Origin: WHSW01 sp963769945 | GTDB taxonomy: Bacteria; Actinomycetota; Thermoleophilia; Solirubrobacterales; 70-9 | Reading direction: 5' to 3' | NCBI GenBank assembly: GCA_963769945.1 | Contig: CAVYOA010000012.1 | Coordinates: forward strand, 1 to 15,889 | DNA: 15,889 nt | Translations under genes and position numbers: made by a program | Notes under the pieces: generated by a model | Databases searched by the model: none | What the model saw: only the letters and a program-made list of their open reading frames with translations | Told to the model about the DNA's origin: nothing | Part shown: in pieces, positions 1-7,400 of the stretch | How positions within the stretch are numbered: position 1 is the first letter of the stretch | Layout of the letters: each line of letters opens with the position of its first letter

Positions 1-2
1 AC

Positions 3-868
3 TTGCTGATCGGCGCGCATGTTTCCACAGCCGGCGGGCTCGCCAAGGCGGTCGGGCGCGGAGTCGAGACAGGCTCCGACGCGATCCAGATCTTCCACCA
101 GACCCGAGGGCGTGGCGGCCGACAGCCTACGCACCGGCCGACTACGCCGCCTTTCACGAGGCGATGGCGATCTCGACCGTCCGCGCGATCGCGATCCACG
201 CGGTCTACCTGATCAACTGCGCGAGCAAGGAGCCCGAGATCCGGCAAAAGTCGATCGCCTCGCTAACCCACGCCCTCAGGGTTGGCGATCAGATCGGCGC
301 GGCCGGAGTCGTGCTGCACGCGGGCGCCCGCAAGGGCGAGCCGCACGGGCCGTCGATGAAGCGCGCAGGCGAGGCGATCACCGAGGCATTGGCCGCCAGT
401 GATTCATGCCCATTGCTGCTCGAGAACACGGCGGGCACCTCGGGGCCGCTCGGCCGCGACTTCGACGAGCTCGCCGAGCTGATCGAGCTTGGCGGCGGCG
501 ACGAACGTCTCGGCACCTGCCTCGACTGCTGCCACCTGCTCGCCTCCGGCTATGAGATCCGCACGGTCGCCGCCCTGAGCGAGGTCGTCGACGAGTTCGA
601 GGCCAAGGTCGGGCTCGAGCGGCTGCGCTGCCTGCATGTCAACGACTCGAAGATCCCGCTCGGCGGCAATCGCGACCGCCACGCCAACCTCGGCGAGGGG
701 GAGATCGGCGAGACGGGCCTGGCGGTGTTTCTCTCCGAGCCGCGGTTCGAGACGCTGCCCGCGCTGATCGAGACCCCGGGCCCGGACGGCCACGGGGCGG
801 ACTTCAGCGAAGTCGCCACGGCGAAGCGCTTACGCGAGGCCGGCTTGGCCGCGCGCAAGCGCAAGTAG
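3..868 (+). CDS. nfo: Deoxyribonuclease IV (endonuclease IV), frameshifted
   Basis: Endonuclease IV cleaves DNA 5' of abasic sites in base excision repair, using a three-metal cluster in a TIM barrel. The protein begins MLIGAHVSTAGGL, typical of the family. Further on come HAGARKGE, LENTAGTS, CLDCCHLLASGYE, HVNDSK, a downstream DRHANLGEG segment and ETPGPDGHG, which together carry the metal-binding His, Glu and Asp residues. The first 33 residues are read in one frame and the rest in another. One missing A after position 101 (CAG-ACCCG where CAG-AACCCG is expected) explains this and restores HQNPRAW. The repaired length is 288 residues, normal for the family. The start is TTG at 3, two bases from the window edge, so an earlier start cannot be excluded. 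The gene converges on the LPFTG protein 16 bases away. Function is sure; whether the lesion is real is not. Confidence 0.9.
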   Translation, partial: ADRRACFHSRRARQGGRARSRDRLRRDPDLPPDPRAWRPTAYAPADYAAFHEAMAISTVRAIAIHAVYLINCASKEPEIRQKSIASLTHALRVGDQIGAAGVVLHAGARKGEPHGPSMKRAGEAITEALAASDSCPLLLENTAGTSGPLGRDFDELAELIELGGGDERLGTCLDCCHLLASGYEIRTVAALSEVVDEFEAKVGLERLRCLHVNDSKIPLGGNRDRHANLGEGEIGETGLAVFLSEPRFETLPALIETPGPDGHGADFSEVATAKRLREAGLAARKRK

Positions 869-884
869 CGACGTAGGATTTGGG

Positions 885-1199
885 CTACTGGGGGTCGCGG
901 GCTACAGCACGCTGCAACGCGAGACCGAGTCCGGTGACGGCGAGAGCTACCGCTGCCATGGCGATGACATCGAACCCCGTGAACGGAAGCGGGCCAACGT
1001 TGCCGCCGAGTCCGCTGCCGGTGCCGGTGTCAGAAGGCGGCTGAGTCCCGGAGGTGATCTGGGTGAGCGTCTGGTCGTACTGCCTTGATGTCGGATCGAC
1101 TTGCTGAGCCCCAGCCAAAGCCGGTGCAGCTGCCGTCGCGCAGAGGGCGACGATCAATGCTCCGGCGAGCTTCTTCTTCAGCACATGGGTGATTCGCAC
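885..1199 (-). CDS. Small exported protein with LPFTG sortase-type anchor
   Basis: A 104-residue envelope protein. Residues 1-31 form a signal peptide: KKK basic cluster, hydrophobic stretch, and an Ala-rich cleavage region around APALAGAQQ. A short polar stretch rich in Thr, Ser, Gly and Pro follows (about 32-70). The C-terminus has the full sortase sorting layout: LPFTG near residue 71, a hydrophobic helix (VIAMAAVALAVTGLGLAL) and a short basic tail (RAVAR). Mature, it would be a surface peptide of only about 40 residues. The GTG start is well supported by AGGAGG four bases upstream. It shares a short motif, PTxxQYxxTL, with the divergent small protein at 1390-1788. It is transcribed away from a control region with 11-bp-period repeats and is probably regulated there. 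No sortase gene is visible in the window. Its precise role is unknown. Confidence 0.8.
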   Translation of the reverse strand: MRITHVLKKKLAGALIVALCATAAAPALAGAQQVDPTSRQYDQTLTQITSGTQPPSDTGTGSGLGGNVGPLPFTGFDVIAMAAVALAVTGLGLALQRAVARDPQ

Positions 1200-1203
1200 T
1201 GCG

Positions 1204-1209
1204 CCTCCT
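1204..1209 (-). promoter_or_regulatory. Strong Shine-Dalgarno for the LPFTG protein
   Basis: AGGAGG on the minus strand, followed by CGCA and then the GTG at 1199. This is the clearest ribosome binding site in the window and fixes the start of the small exported protein. Confidence 0.75.
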
Positions 1210-1231
1210 CTGAGGGAAATTGACTCCCTCG

Positions 1232-1274
1232 ACTATATGCGCGGTGATGAGACCAGCGTGAGCGCTCGATGAGA
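1232..1274 (-). promoter_or_regulatory. Tandem-heptamer operator and promoter of the LPFTG gene
   Basis: Read on the minus strand, three heptamers occur with an exact 11-bp period: TCTCATC (1274-1268), GCTCACG (1263-1257) and TCTCATC (1252-1246). Each pair is separated by 4 bp. Eight bases further on is TATAGT (1237-1232), a good -10 element, which would start transcription near 1225. There is no good -35; the heptamers lie where it should be. That is the arrangement known for PhoB/PhoP-type activators, whose direct-repeat sites replace the -35. An OmpR-family regulator is encoded 2 kb away in the same cluster. Binding by that protein is an inference. Confidence 0.6.
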
Positions 1275-1295
1275 AACGCTCTTATGGATGGAAAC

Positions 1296-1350
1296 ATTCA
1301 TGTCTCTCTCATGCTGGTCTCATCGCTCTCTCATGCACGTCGGCAAGGGT
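1296..1350 (+). promoter_or_regulatory. Tandem-heptamer operator and promoter of the plus-strand small gene
   Basis: Three heptamers on the plus strand have an exact 11-bp period: TCTCATG (1307-1313), TCTCATC (1318-1324) and TCTCATG (1329-1335). A weaker fourth, ATTCATG (1296-1302), lies in phase upstream. The order and spacing mirror the minus-strand array at 1246-1274, so the two arrays point outward towards the two divergent genes. A weak -10-like AAGGGT (1345-1350) lies nine bases after the last repeat, close to the eight bases seen on the other side. The repeats are seen directly; the -10 is a guess. Confidence 0.6.
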
Positions 1351-1389
1351 GCACCCGATGCACCTCGTCACGTTCATTCGTGGAGTCGG

Positions 1390-1788
1390 GTGAGTCGGCG
1401 CCGGACAGGCATAGTCGCGGTTCAGACGGCGGTCGTCGCCGTGCTCGCCATCGTCGTCTTCCTCACCCTGTTGCAACCGGAGGGCGGAGATATACCGTCC
1501 GGACTGCAGGCGCCTGGGCAGCAAGGAGCGGACGGCGGCGCGCAGTCCGACTACCTCCAAGACCGCAGCAGCCACAGCGGCGCTGCGACTCGCGACGGTG
1601 ATGGCCCCGGCACGCCGAACGCGAGGCCGCCGGCATCAACCGACGCGCTGGGATCCGGGCCGCCGCTTGCAGGCGGAGCCCTACCGGGCGTGGCTGATCC
1701 CGGCGACGGTGACTCTCCGACCGGCGATCAGTACGCGAACACGCTGGCACGCCTCAGCAACGACCTTCTCAGCGCGAGAGCACCATAG
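1390..1788 (+). CDS. Small membrane-anchored protein, function unknown
   Basis: A 132-residue protein I do not recognise. It starts MSRRRTG and has one hydrophobic helix (about residues 7-28, VAVQTAVVAVLAIVVFLTLL), a signal anchor or uncleaved signal peptide. The remaining hundred or so residues are outside the membrane and low in complexity, rich in Gly, Pro, Asp, Ser and Ala. The C-terminal PTGDQYANTLARLSNDLL resembles the N-terminal PTSRQYDQTLTQI of the divergent LPFTG protein. The frame is open back to ATG 1288, but that start would put the heptamer array inside the coding region and add a tail unlike a membrane signal. GTG 1390, with GGAG four bases upstream, is preferred. The sensor kinase follows 75 bases downstream on the same strand, so the two may be partly co-transcribed. 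Confidence 0.6.
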   Translation: MSRRRTGIVAVQTAVVAVLAIVVFLTLLQPEGGDIPSGLQAPGQQGADGGAQSDYLQDRSSHSGAATRDGDGPGTPNARPPASTDALGSGPPLAGGALPGVADPGDGDSPTGDQYANTLARLSNDLLSARAP

Positions 1789-1851
1789 GTCAAGAACGGG
1801 AGTTGACGACCCAAGGCACTCGTCGCGGCGAGTCCGGTCGGTGATCCCGGC

Positions 1852-1863
1852 TACATTCTTGGC
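1852..1863 (+). promoter_or_regulatory. Leaderless promoter of the sensor kinase
   Basis: TACATT (1852-1857) is a good -10 of the actinobacterial TANNNT type. Six bases, CTTGGC, separate it from the GTG at 1864, so transcription should begin at or next to the start codon. No ribosome binding site is visible. The same layout, TANNNT-NNNGGC-GTG, occurs before the cysteine-rich gene at 4415. Confidence 0.45.
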
Positions 1864-3319
1864 GTGTTGATCGAGTCGCGGCCTGCGACCACGGAAGGCG
1901 AAGGCGCCGGCGACGCAAACCGGATACCGCTTCTCGCCGGAGTTCGGACGCGGGTGCTGATTTCGTTCTTGGCCTTGCTGGTGCTTTCGACTGCTGCCTC
2001 CGTGCTCGTCTTGCGTCAGGTCTTGATCTCGCGGATCAGCGATCAGGTCACGAGCGAGCTCACCCGCGACCTCGAGCCACTGCAGGATCTCGCCACCGGC
2101 CAGCCCGGCAGCGGCCGTCCCTGGCCCAATGTGGCGGTTCTGCTGAACAACTTCCTCGATCGCAACGCTCCGCCTTTCGACGGGCTCCATGCGGCCTGCC
2201 TCGAAGGCGCCGCCTGTCAGATATCCAGTGCCAACAGCGAGGTCACCGACTCCGGGCTGCCGCAGGCGATCGAAGCGGTGCACGAGGGGCCGACACCGGA
2301 CTCAGGAACCGTGGACACGGATCGTGGAGAGGCGGTATGGATCGGCGTCCCGGTCACTGTCGGCAACAGCGACGCGACCGTGTTCGCGGCGGCCTTGACC
2401 GCCCCCGAACGCGGTCAGGTCGAAGATGCCGTCCGGCTGGCGATAGGAGTCTCGATCGTCGTCCTCCTGCTCGCTTCCCTTTTCATCTGGCTCGCGGCGG
2501 GCCGTGTGATCGCGCCGCTGCAGGCGCTTTCGCGCACGGCGAGGACGATCTCGGAGACAGATCTCTCGGGTCGCATCCCAGTTCGCGGCGCCGACGAGAT
2601 CGCCGAGCTCGGTCACACCTTCAACGGAATGCTCGATCGCCTCGAGACGGCGTTCGCCGATCAAAAGGACTTTCTTTCTGACGTCGAGCCATGAGCTGCG
2701 GACGCCGATCACCGTGATCCGCGGTTACATCGAGACCCTGGGCGACTCTCCGCAGGAGCGCCAGGAGGCGATCGCCGTCGTCCAGGACGAGCTCGATCGC
2801 ATGAGCCGCTACGTCGATGACCTCCTGCTGCTGACCAAGGCGGCGCGACCGGATTTCCTGCACCTCGGGCCACTCGACCTCGATCTGTTCACGCACGATC
2901 TCTTCGCCAAGGCGCGCAACCTCGGTGCACGCGATTGGCGCCTCGACGGCACCGGAGTCGGAATCCTGGTGGCCGATCAGCATCGCCTCACACAGGCGGT
3001 CATGAACTTGGCCGAGAACGCTGCGCGCCACACGCGAGAGGGCGAATCGATCTGGCTCGGCAGCTCTCTGATCGGCGACGAGGTGCGGCTCTGGGTTCGC
3101 GACGAGGGACCGGGCGTCAGCGCCTCCGATCGCGAGCGAATATTCGCTCGCTACGCCCGCGGCGAAGCAGCGTCGCAGACCTCAGGTGAGGGCGCGGGCC
3201 TCGGGCTTTCGATCGTCCGCGCCATCGCCGCGGCCCACGGCGGGCGGGTCGAGCTGGACTCGCGGCCCGGACTGGGCTCGACTTTCACGATCGTGATCGC
3301 GGCTGGATCGAGGTCATGA
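1864..3319 (+). CDS. Membrane sensor histidine kinase, frameshifted at the H-box
   Basis: Sensor of a two-component system; it phosphorylates the response regulator encoded next. The repaired protein has 484 residues. In order: first membrane helix (about 31-50), an extracytoplasmic sensing region of about 140 residues with a Cys pair (ACLEGAACQ), second helix (about 191-212), HAMP linker, DHp domain with H-box SHELRTPITV (His about 276), then the ATPase domain with N-box NLAENAARH, G1 DEGPGVS, F-box IFARYA and G2 GEGAGLGLSIV. Reading is interrupted at the H-box: GACGTCGAGCC has one base too many (C at 2685). Removing it gives FLSDVSHELRTP; as written, the frame stops at 2694. The GTG start is placed by a leaderless promoter. 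The stop overlaps the regulator's start by four bases (ATGA). The signal sensed is unknown. Confidence 0.88.
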
Positions 3320-3978
3320 GCCGGATCCTGCTCGTCGAAGATGAGGCCAGACTCGCCTCATTCTTGGAGAAGGGGCTGCGCGGAAGCGGCTTCACGACAA
3401 CCGTCGTCGGAGACGGGCTGACCGCTACCGCGCTCGCCAACGACGATGATTTCGACCTCGTCATCCTCGATCTCGGCCTACCGGGTAAGGACGGCCTCGA
3501 GGTGCTGAAGGACCTGCGCCGCGACGGCCAGCGTCTGCCGGTCATCGTGCTCACCGCCCGCGGCGATCCTCACGATCGCGTTGCCGGATTGGATACCGGC
3601 GCCGACGATTACCTCGCCAAGCCCTTTCACTTCGAGGAATTGGTCGCGCGAATCAAGGTTCGGCTACGCGGCGATGGTGCCGCCACCGAGCAGACGCAAC
3701 TTCGCGTCGGCAATGTGGCCCTCGATCTGCGCACCCGCTGGGCCAGCGTCGGCGGCGAGACGATAGAGCTCTCAGCCCGCGAGTTCGAGCTTCTTCGCAC
3801 CTTTCTCCAGCATCCCAACCAGGTGCTCAGCCGCGAGCAGTTGCTGGCTCGCGTCTGGGGCTATGACTACGACCCGGGCTCGAACGTCGTCGATGTCTAT
3901 GTCGGCTACCTGCGCAAGAAGCTCGGCGGCAAAACCGTCGAGACGATTCGCGGAGTCGGCTACCGCTTTCGATCCTGA
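3316..3978 (+). CDS. OmpR-family DNA-binding response regulator
   Basis: Intact 220-residue transcription regulator and partner of the preceding kinase. Receiver domain, residues 1-118: acidic pair E8/D9, phosphoacceptor D52 in FDLVILDLGLP, T80 in VIVLTAR and K102 in YLAKPF, all the residues needed for phosphorylation. Residues about 125-220 form a winged helix (LSAREFELLRTFLQHP, LSREQLLARVWGYD, VDVYVGYLRKKLG, ETIRGVGYRF), the OmpR/PhoB type that binds direct repeats about 11 bp apart. Such repeats lie at 1246-1335, making that region its likely target. Translation is coupled to the kinase by an ATGA overlap. Its stop codon falls in the first arm of a hairpin that probably ends transcription. 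Family is certain; target is inferred. Confidence 0.93.
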   Translation: MSRILLVEDEARLASFLEKGLRGSGFTTTVVGDGLTATALANDDDFDLVILDLGLPGKDGLEVLKDLRRDGQRLPVIVLTARGDPHDRVAGLDTGADDYLAKPFHFEELVARIKVRLRGDGAATEQTQLRVGNVALDLRTRWASVGGETIELSAREFELLRTFLQHPNQVLSREQLLARVWGYDYDPGSNVVDVYVGYLRKKLGGKTVETIRGVGYRFRS

Positions 3979-4005
3979 GCGCCCGGCGCCGGCGCTGGGC
4001 GCTCA
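3976..4005. terminator. Hairpin between convergent genes, likely bidirectional terminator
   Basis: TGAGCGCCC (3976-3984) pairs perfectly with GGGCGCTCA (3997-4005), and the inner bases can extend the stem to a four-base loop. It starts at the regulator's stop codon and ends nine bases before the stop of the convergent cysteine-rich gene. There is no T-tract on either side, as is common in high-GC actinobacteria. Confidence 0.6.
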
Positions 4006-4013
4006 GGGCGGGG

Positions 4014-4415
4014 TTACTCGGCCAGGGCGTTACGAAGGTCGAACGCGCGGATGCCTTCGGGACCGTCGTCGGTGCAGTCGAAGAAGCGCGGGTTGATGCA
4101 CTCGAATGAGCTGCCCGCGCCCTCGTAGCAGGGCTCGACCTTGAACTGGCAATGCGGCAGGGGCTGCCCGGTCATCTTGATGCCGCCGAACCCCTCGGCA
4201 GCTTCGGCGAGCTCGAACATGTCGATGTCGATCTCGGCCCGAAAGACCTTTTTGAGACAACCCATGAAACGCCCGCCGGAGATCGCGTCCTCGTAGCTGT
4301 AGAGGTAGCGGCAGCCGAGCGCGATACATCCACGCGGCTCAACGAGCTTGTCGCAGAACGTGCGACACCGCCGGCACTCGCCTGATTTCGCGCCCGCTCT
4401 CTGGACCGTTGCCAC
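4014..4415 (-). CDS. Cysteine-rich protein (10 Cys), possibly metal or Fe-S binding
   Basis: A 133-residue soluble protein with no signal peptide or membrane helix. I recognise no named domain. Ten cysteines lie at residues 14, 17, 21, 30, 35, 53, 89, 96, 106 and 114. The first three form CxxCxxxC (GECRRCRTFC), and a His-Cys pair occurs in PLPHCQF. Well-ordered aromatic and charged stretches (ALGCRYLYSYEDA, ECINPRFFDC) suggest a conserved folded protein rather than a chance frame. So many cysteines in a cytoplasmic protein point to an iron-sulphur cluster or structural zinc; this is inferred from composition. It starts at GTG with no ribosome binding site and a -10 just upstream, so the mRNA is probably leaderless. 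It lies downstream of dnaE on the same strand, separated by a hairpin, so it is probably transcribed alone. Confidence 0.75.
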   Translation of the reverse strand: MATVQRAGAKSGECRRCRTFCDKLVEPRGCIALGCRYLYSYEDAISGGRFMGCLKKVFRAEIDIDMFELAEAAEGFGGIKMTGQPLPHCQFKVEPCYEGAGSSFECINPRFFDCTDDGPEGIRAFDLRNALAE

Positions 4416-4439
4416 GCCTGAATATTAGGCGTTCAGGCG
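4415..4439. repeat. Inverted repeat over the start of the cysteine-rich gene
   Basis: CGCCTGAA (4415-4422) and TTCAGGCG (4432-4439) are perfect 8-bp inverted copies around a nine-base centre. They enclose the -10 and the predicted transcription start of the cysteine-rich gene. This is the right place for a repressor operator, but no regulator can be named. Confidence 0.4.
4416..4427 (-). promoter_or_regulatory. Leaderless promoter of the cysteine-rich gene
   Basis: On the minus strand TAATAT (4427-4422) is followed by six bases, TCAGGC, and then the GTG at 4415. This puts the transcription start on the start codon. It resembles the sensor kinase promoter, including the shared GGCGTG. Confidence 0.45.
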
Positions 4440-4492
4440 GCGATCCAACCGTGAGCGGCGCTCAGCGAAGGCGAGCGCCGTTCAGGCGGCGA
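4430..4492. repeat. 14-bp direct repeat flanking the dnaE 3' end
   Basis: CGTTCAGGCGGCGA occurs perfectly at 4430-4443 and 4479-4492, 49 bp apart. The first copy lies upstream of the cysteine-rich gene; the second covers the last codons and stop of dnaE. It may be a small duplication or a repeated protein site. Confidence 0.5.
4456..4480 (-). terminator. Hairpin after dnaE, likely terminator
   Basis: CGGCGCTC (4456-4463) pairs perfectly with GAGCGCCG (4473-4480) across a nine-base loop. It begins immediately after the dnaE stop (4482-4484) on the transcribed strand. There is no T-tract. It would separate dnaE transcription from the cysteine-rich gene. Confidence 0.5.
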
Positions 4493-7400
4493 GGGCTGAG
4501 GGGCCGAGCAGCTGATCGAGCTCGGCGCGCAACGCCGGCGACGGCGCGACGCGGTAGTCGGAGCCGAAGCGCAACCGGCGCGTGCCTTCGCGGGTCCGCA
4601 TCTCGAGCATCACCTCGTTGTGACCCGGAAACGACTCGAACACGGTCTTCAGCTCGTCGATCAGCCCGGCGCGGAACTCGGCGGCGTCGACTCTCAGCGT
4701 CAACGGCCCAGTCACCGCCTTCGCCTTGGCCCGGGCAACCGCGAGCTCGTTCGCATCGGGCTCGAACTGGTCGGCTTCATGGACGACGACGCTGAGCTTG
4801 CCGCCCTCCTGCTTGTCGACACGACCCCGGATGACGATGACGCTGTCGACCTCGATCGCCTCGGCCGCCTCGGAGGCTGCGTCGCGGACGAAGAGCTCGA
4901 TCTGACCCTCGAGGTCGTCGAGCCCGGCGAACATGACGTAGCCGCCGCGGCGGGTGCGGACCTTCTTCGCCTCGCTGACGATGCCCCCGACCGTGACCCA
5001 GGCGCCGTCGGGGAGGTCAGCGACGGCCGCCAGCGGCCGCTCGGTTCGGGCCCGCAGCGCTTCGCGCACTTCGGCCAGGGGATGCGCCGAGACAAAAGTT
5101 CCCAACGTCTCCTTCTCGAGTCGAAGCAGCTCCCGCTGGTCGAACTCGCCCTCGGGCACCGGTGAGTGGCGCGGCGCGGCGAACCCCGGCTCGGATGTCT
5201 GCCCGCCGCCGGGCTCACCGCCGAGATCGAAGATCGACCCCTGCCCGCGACGGGAGTCCTCCTGGGACTTCTGGCCCGCGGTCTGGGCCTGCGGCAGGAT
5301 CTCGAGCATTCCGCGGCGGCCGTCGCCGGTGGAATCGAGCGCCCCGCACTTGACCAGGCACTCGATCGCGCGCTTGTTGACAGCCCGCGCATCGACGCGG
5401 TCACAGAAATCCCAGATCGACTCGAACGGCCCACCGGCTTCGCGCGAGGCGATGATCGTTTCGACCGCTGAGTGGCCGACGTTCTTGACCGCGTCGAGCC
5501 CGAACCGGATCGAGTTGCCGCTGACGACGAAGCCATGCACCGAGGAGTTGACGTCGGGCGGCATCACCTCGATGCCCATCGCCTCGCAGCGGTTGACGAA
5601 GAACGGCACCTTGTCCTTGGTTGACATCACGGACGAGATCACCGCCGCCATGTACTCGGCCGGGTAGTTGGCCTTGAGATAGGCGGTGCGGTAGGCGATC
5701 AGCGCGTAGCAAGCCGCGTGGGATTTGTTGAACGAGTAGTCGGCTGCCGCCGTCATCAGCGACCACAGATCCTTGGCCACGGCGGTTGCCGTCCCGGATG
5801 CGGCGCAGCCCTCGATGAACTTGTCCTTCATCGTCGCCATCAGGTCTCGCTTCTTCTTGCCGATCGCCTTGCGCAGGTCGTCGGCCTCGGCGCCGCTGAA
5901 GCCACCGAGCTGCTTCGAGATCTCCATCAGCTGCTCCTGGTAGATGCAGCAGCCATAGGTCGCCTCGGTGATCGAGCGCAGGCGGTCGTCCGCGAACTTG
6001 ACCTGCGACGGATTGCGCTTGCCGCTGGCGTATTCGTCGATGTAGCGCATCGCACCGGGGCGATAGAGCGAGACGAGGGCGACGATGTCGTCGAACTGTG
6101 TCGGCTTGACCTTGCGAAGCGCGTCTCGCATGCCCTCGGATTCGAGCTGAAAAACACCGACCGAGTCGCCCTTGGCGAGCATCTCGTAGGTCTTCGCATC
6201 ATCGAGCGGGATCGCCTGCATGTCGAGCTCGATCTCGCGCGAGCGGCGCACGATCTCGACCGCGTCTTCGATCACATCGAGGTTTCGCAGCCCGAGGAAG
6301 TCCATCTTCAGCAAGCCGATTTCCTCGATCGGCCCCATCGAGTACTGGGTCACGATCTTGTACTGGCGCACCGGCTTTCCGTTGCTCCCCTTCTCGGCGC
6401 CGGCACCACGATCCTCGGCCAGCTGCAGCGGCACGATCTCGTCCAGGGGCCGGTCCGCGATCACCACCGCGGCGGCATGGATCGAGTTGTTGCGGACGAT
6501 CCCCTCGAGACCGCGGGCGACGTCGACGATCTCGCGCGCGTCGGTCTCCGCGTCGTATGCCTTGCGCAGGTCCTGGTTGGGCTTCATGCATTCCTCGAAG
6601 CTCGGACTGCGGCCCATGATCGGCTCCGGAATCAGCTTCGCAAGCCGGTCGCCGGTGGCGTGCGTGTGACCGAGCACACGGGCGGCGTCGCGGGTGGCCG
6701 CGCGCGGCGCCATCTTGCCGAAGGTGATGATCTGGGCGACCGACTCGCGCCCGTACTTCTCCTGCACGTAGCGGATCACACGCTCGCGTCCACGAACCGA
6801 GAAGTCGATGTCGATGTCGGGCATCGACTTGCGCGCCGGGTTGAGAAAGCGCTCGAACAGCAGGTCGTTGGCGAGCGGGTCGAGATCGGTGATGTTGAGT
6901 GAGTAGGCGACGATGGAGCCGGCGGCCGAGCCGCGGCCCGGTCCCACGGCCACACCGTTCTCCTTCGCGTAGCGGACGAAGTCCCAGACGATGAGGAAGT
7001 AGGACTCGAAGCCCATCTCGGCGATCACGCCGAGCTCGAACTCCGCACGCTCGCGCGCTGCCGCTGGAATCGGGTCGCCGTAGCGATGGCCCAAACCCTC
7101 TTCGACAAGCCGGCGCAGCATCGCGCCGGGCTCCTCACCGTCGGACGTCGGAAAGCGTGGCAGCAGCAGCTTGCCGAGCTCGATTTCGACCTGGCAGCGC
7201 TCGGCGATCTCCAACGTCGTCTCGACCGAGCCCGGGTGCGCAGCGAACGCCTCGGTCATCTCCTCTGCGCTCTTGAGGAAGAACTCGTTGGTGTCGAAGG
7301 TCAGCTTCGGCTGCTCGAGCGTGGACTTCGTTTGCACGCAGAGCAGCGCCGCGTGGTTTTGGTAGTCCTCCTTGTGCAGGTAATGGACGTCGGCGGTCGC

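Noticed and set aside
1212..1230. GAGGGA/TCCCTC inverted repeat as an RNA hairpin controlling the LPFTG gene
   Set aside because: The predicted transcription start near 1225 lies inside it, so the full hairpin would not be transcribed. The stem is only 6 bp.
1246..1335. CRISPR-like array
   Set aside because: The repeats are only 7 bp with 4-bp gaps and lie in two opposite orientations. This is operator geometry, not CRISPR.
1288..1389. ATG 1288 as start of the plus-strand small protein
   Set aside because: It would put the heptamer array and promoter inside the gene and adds a Cys/His-containing leader before the membrane helix. GTG 1390 fits better.
1681..2283. Minus-strand open frame of 200 codons over the kinase 5' end
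   Set aside because: It overlaps the coding start of a well-supported kinase and has no motif or ribosome binding site.
5718..6902. Open plus-strand frame of 394 codons across dnaE
   Set aside because: It is antisense to conserved DnaE sequence and reads as Arg/Leu/Asp/His-rich sequence with no domain. It is a high-GC shadow frame.
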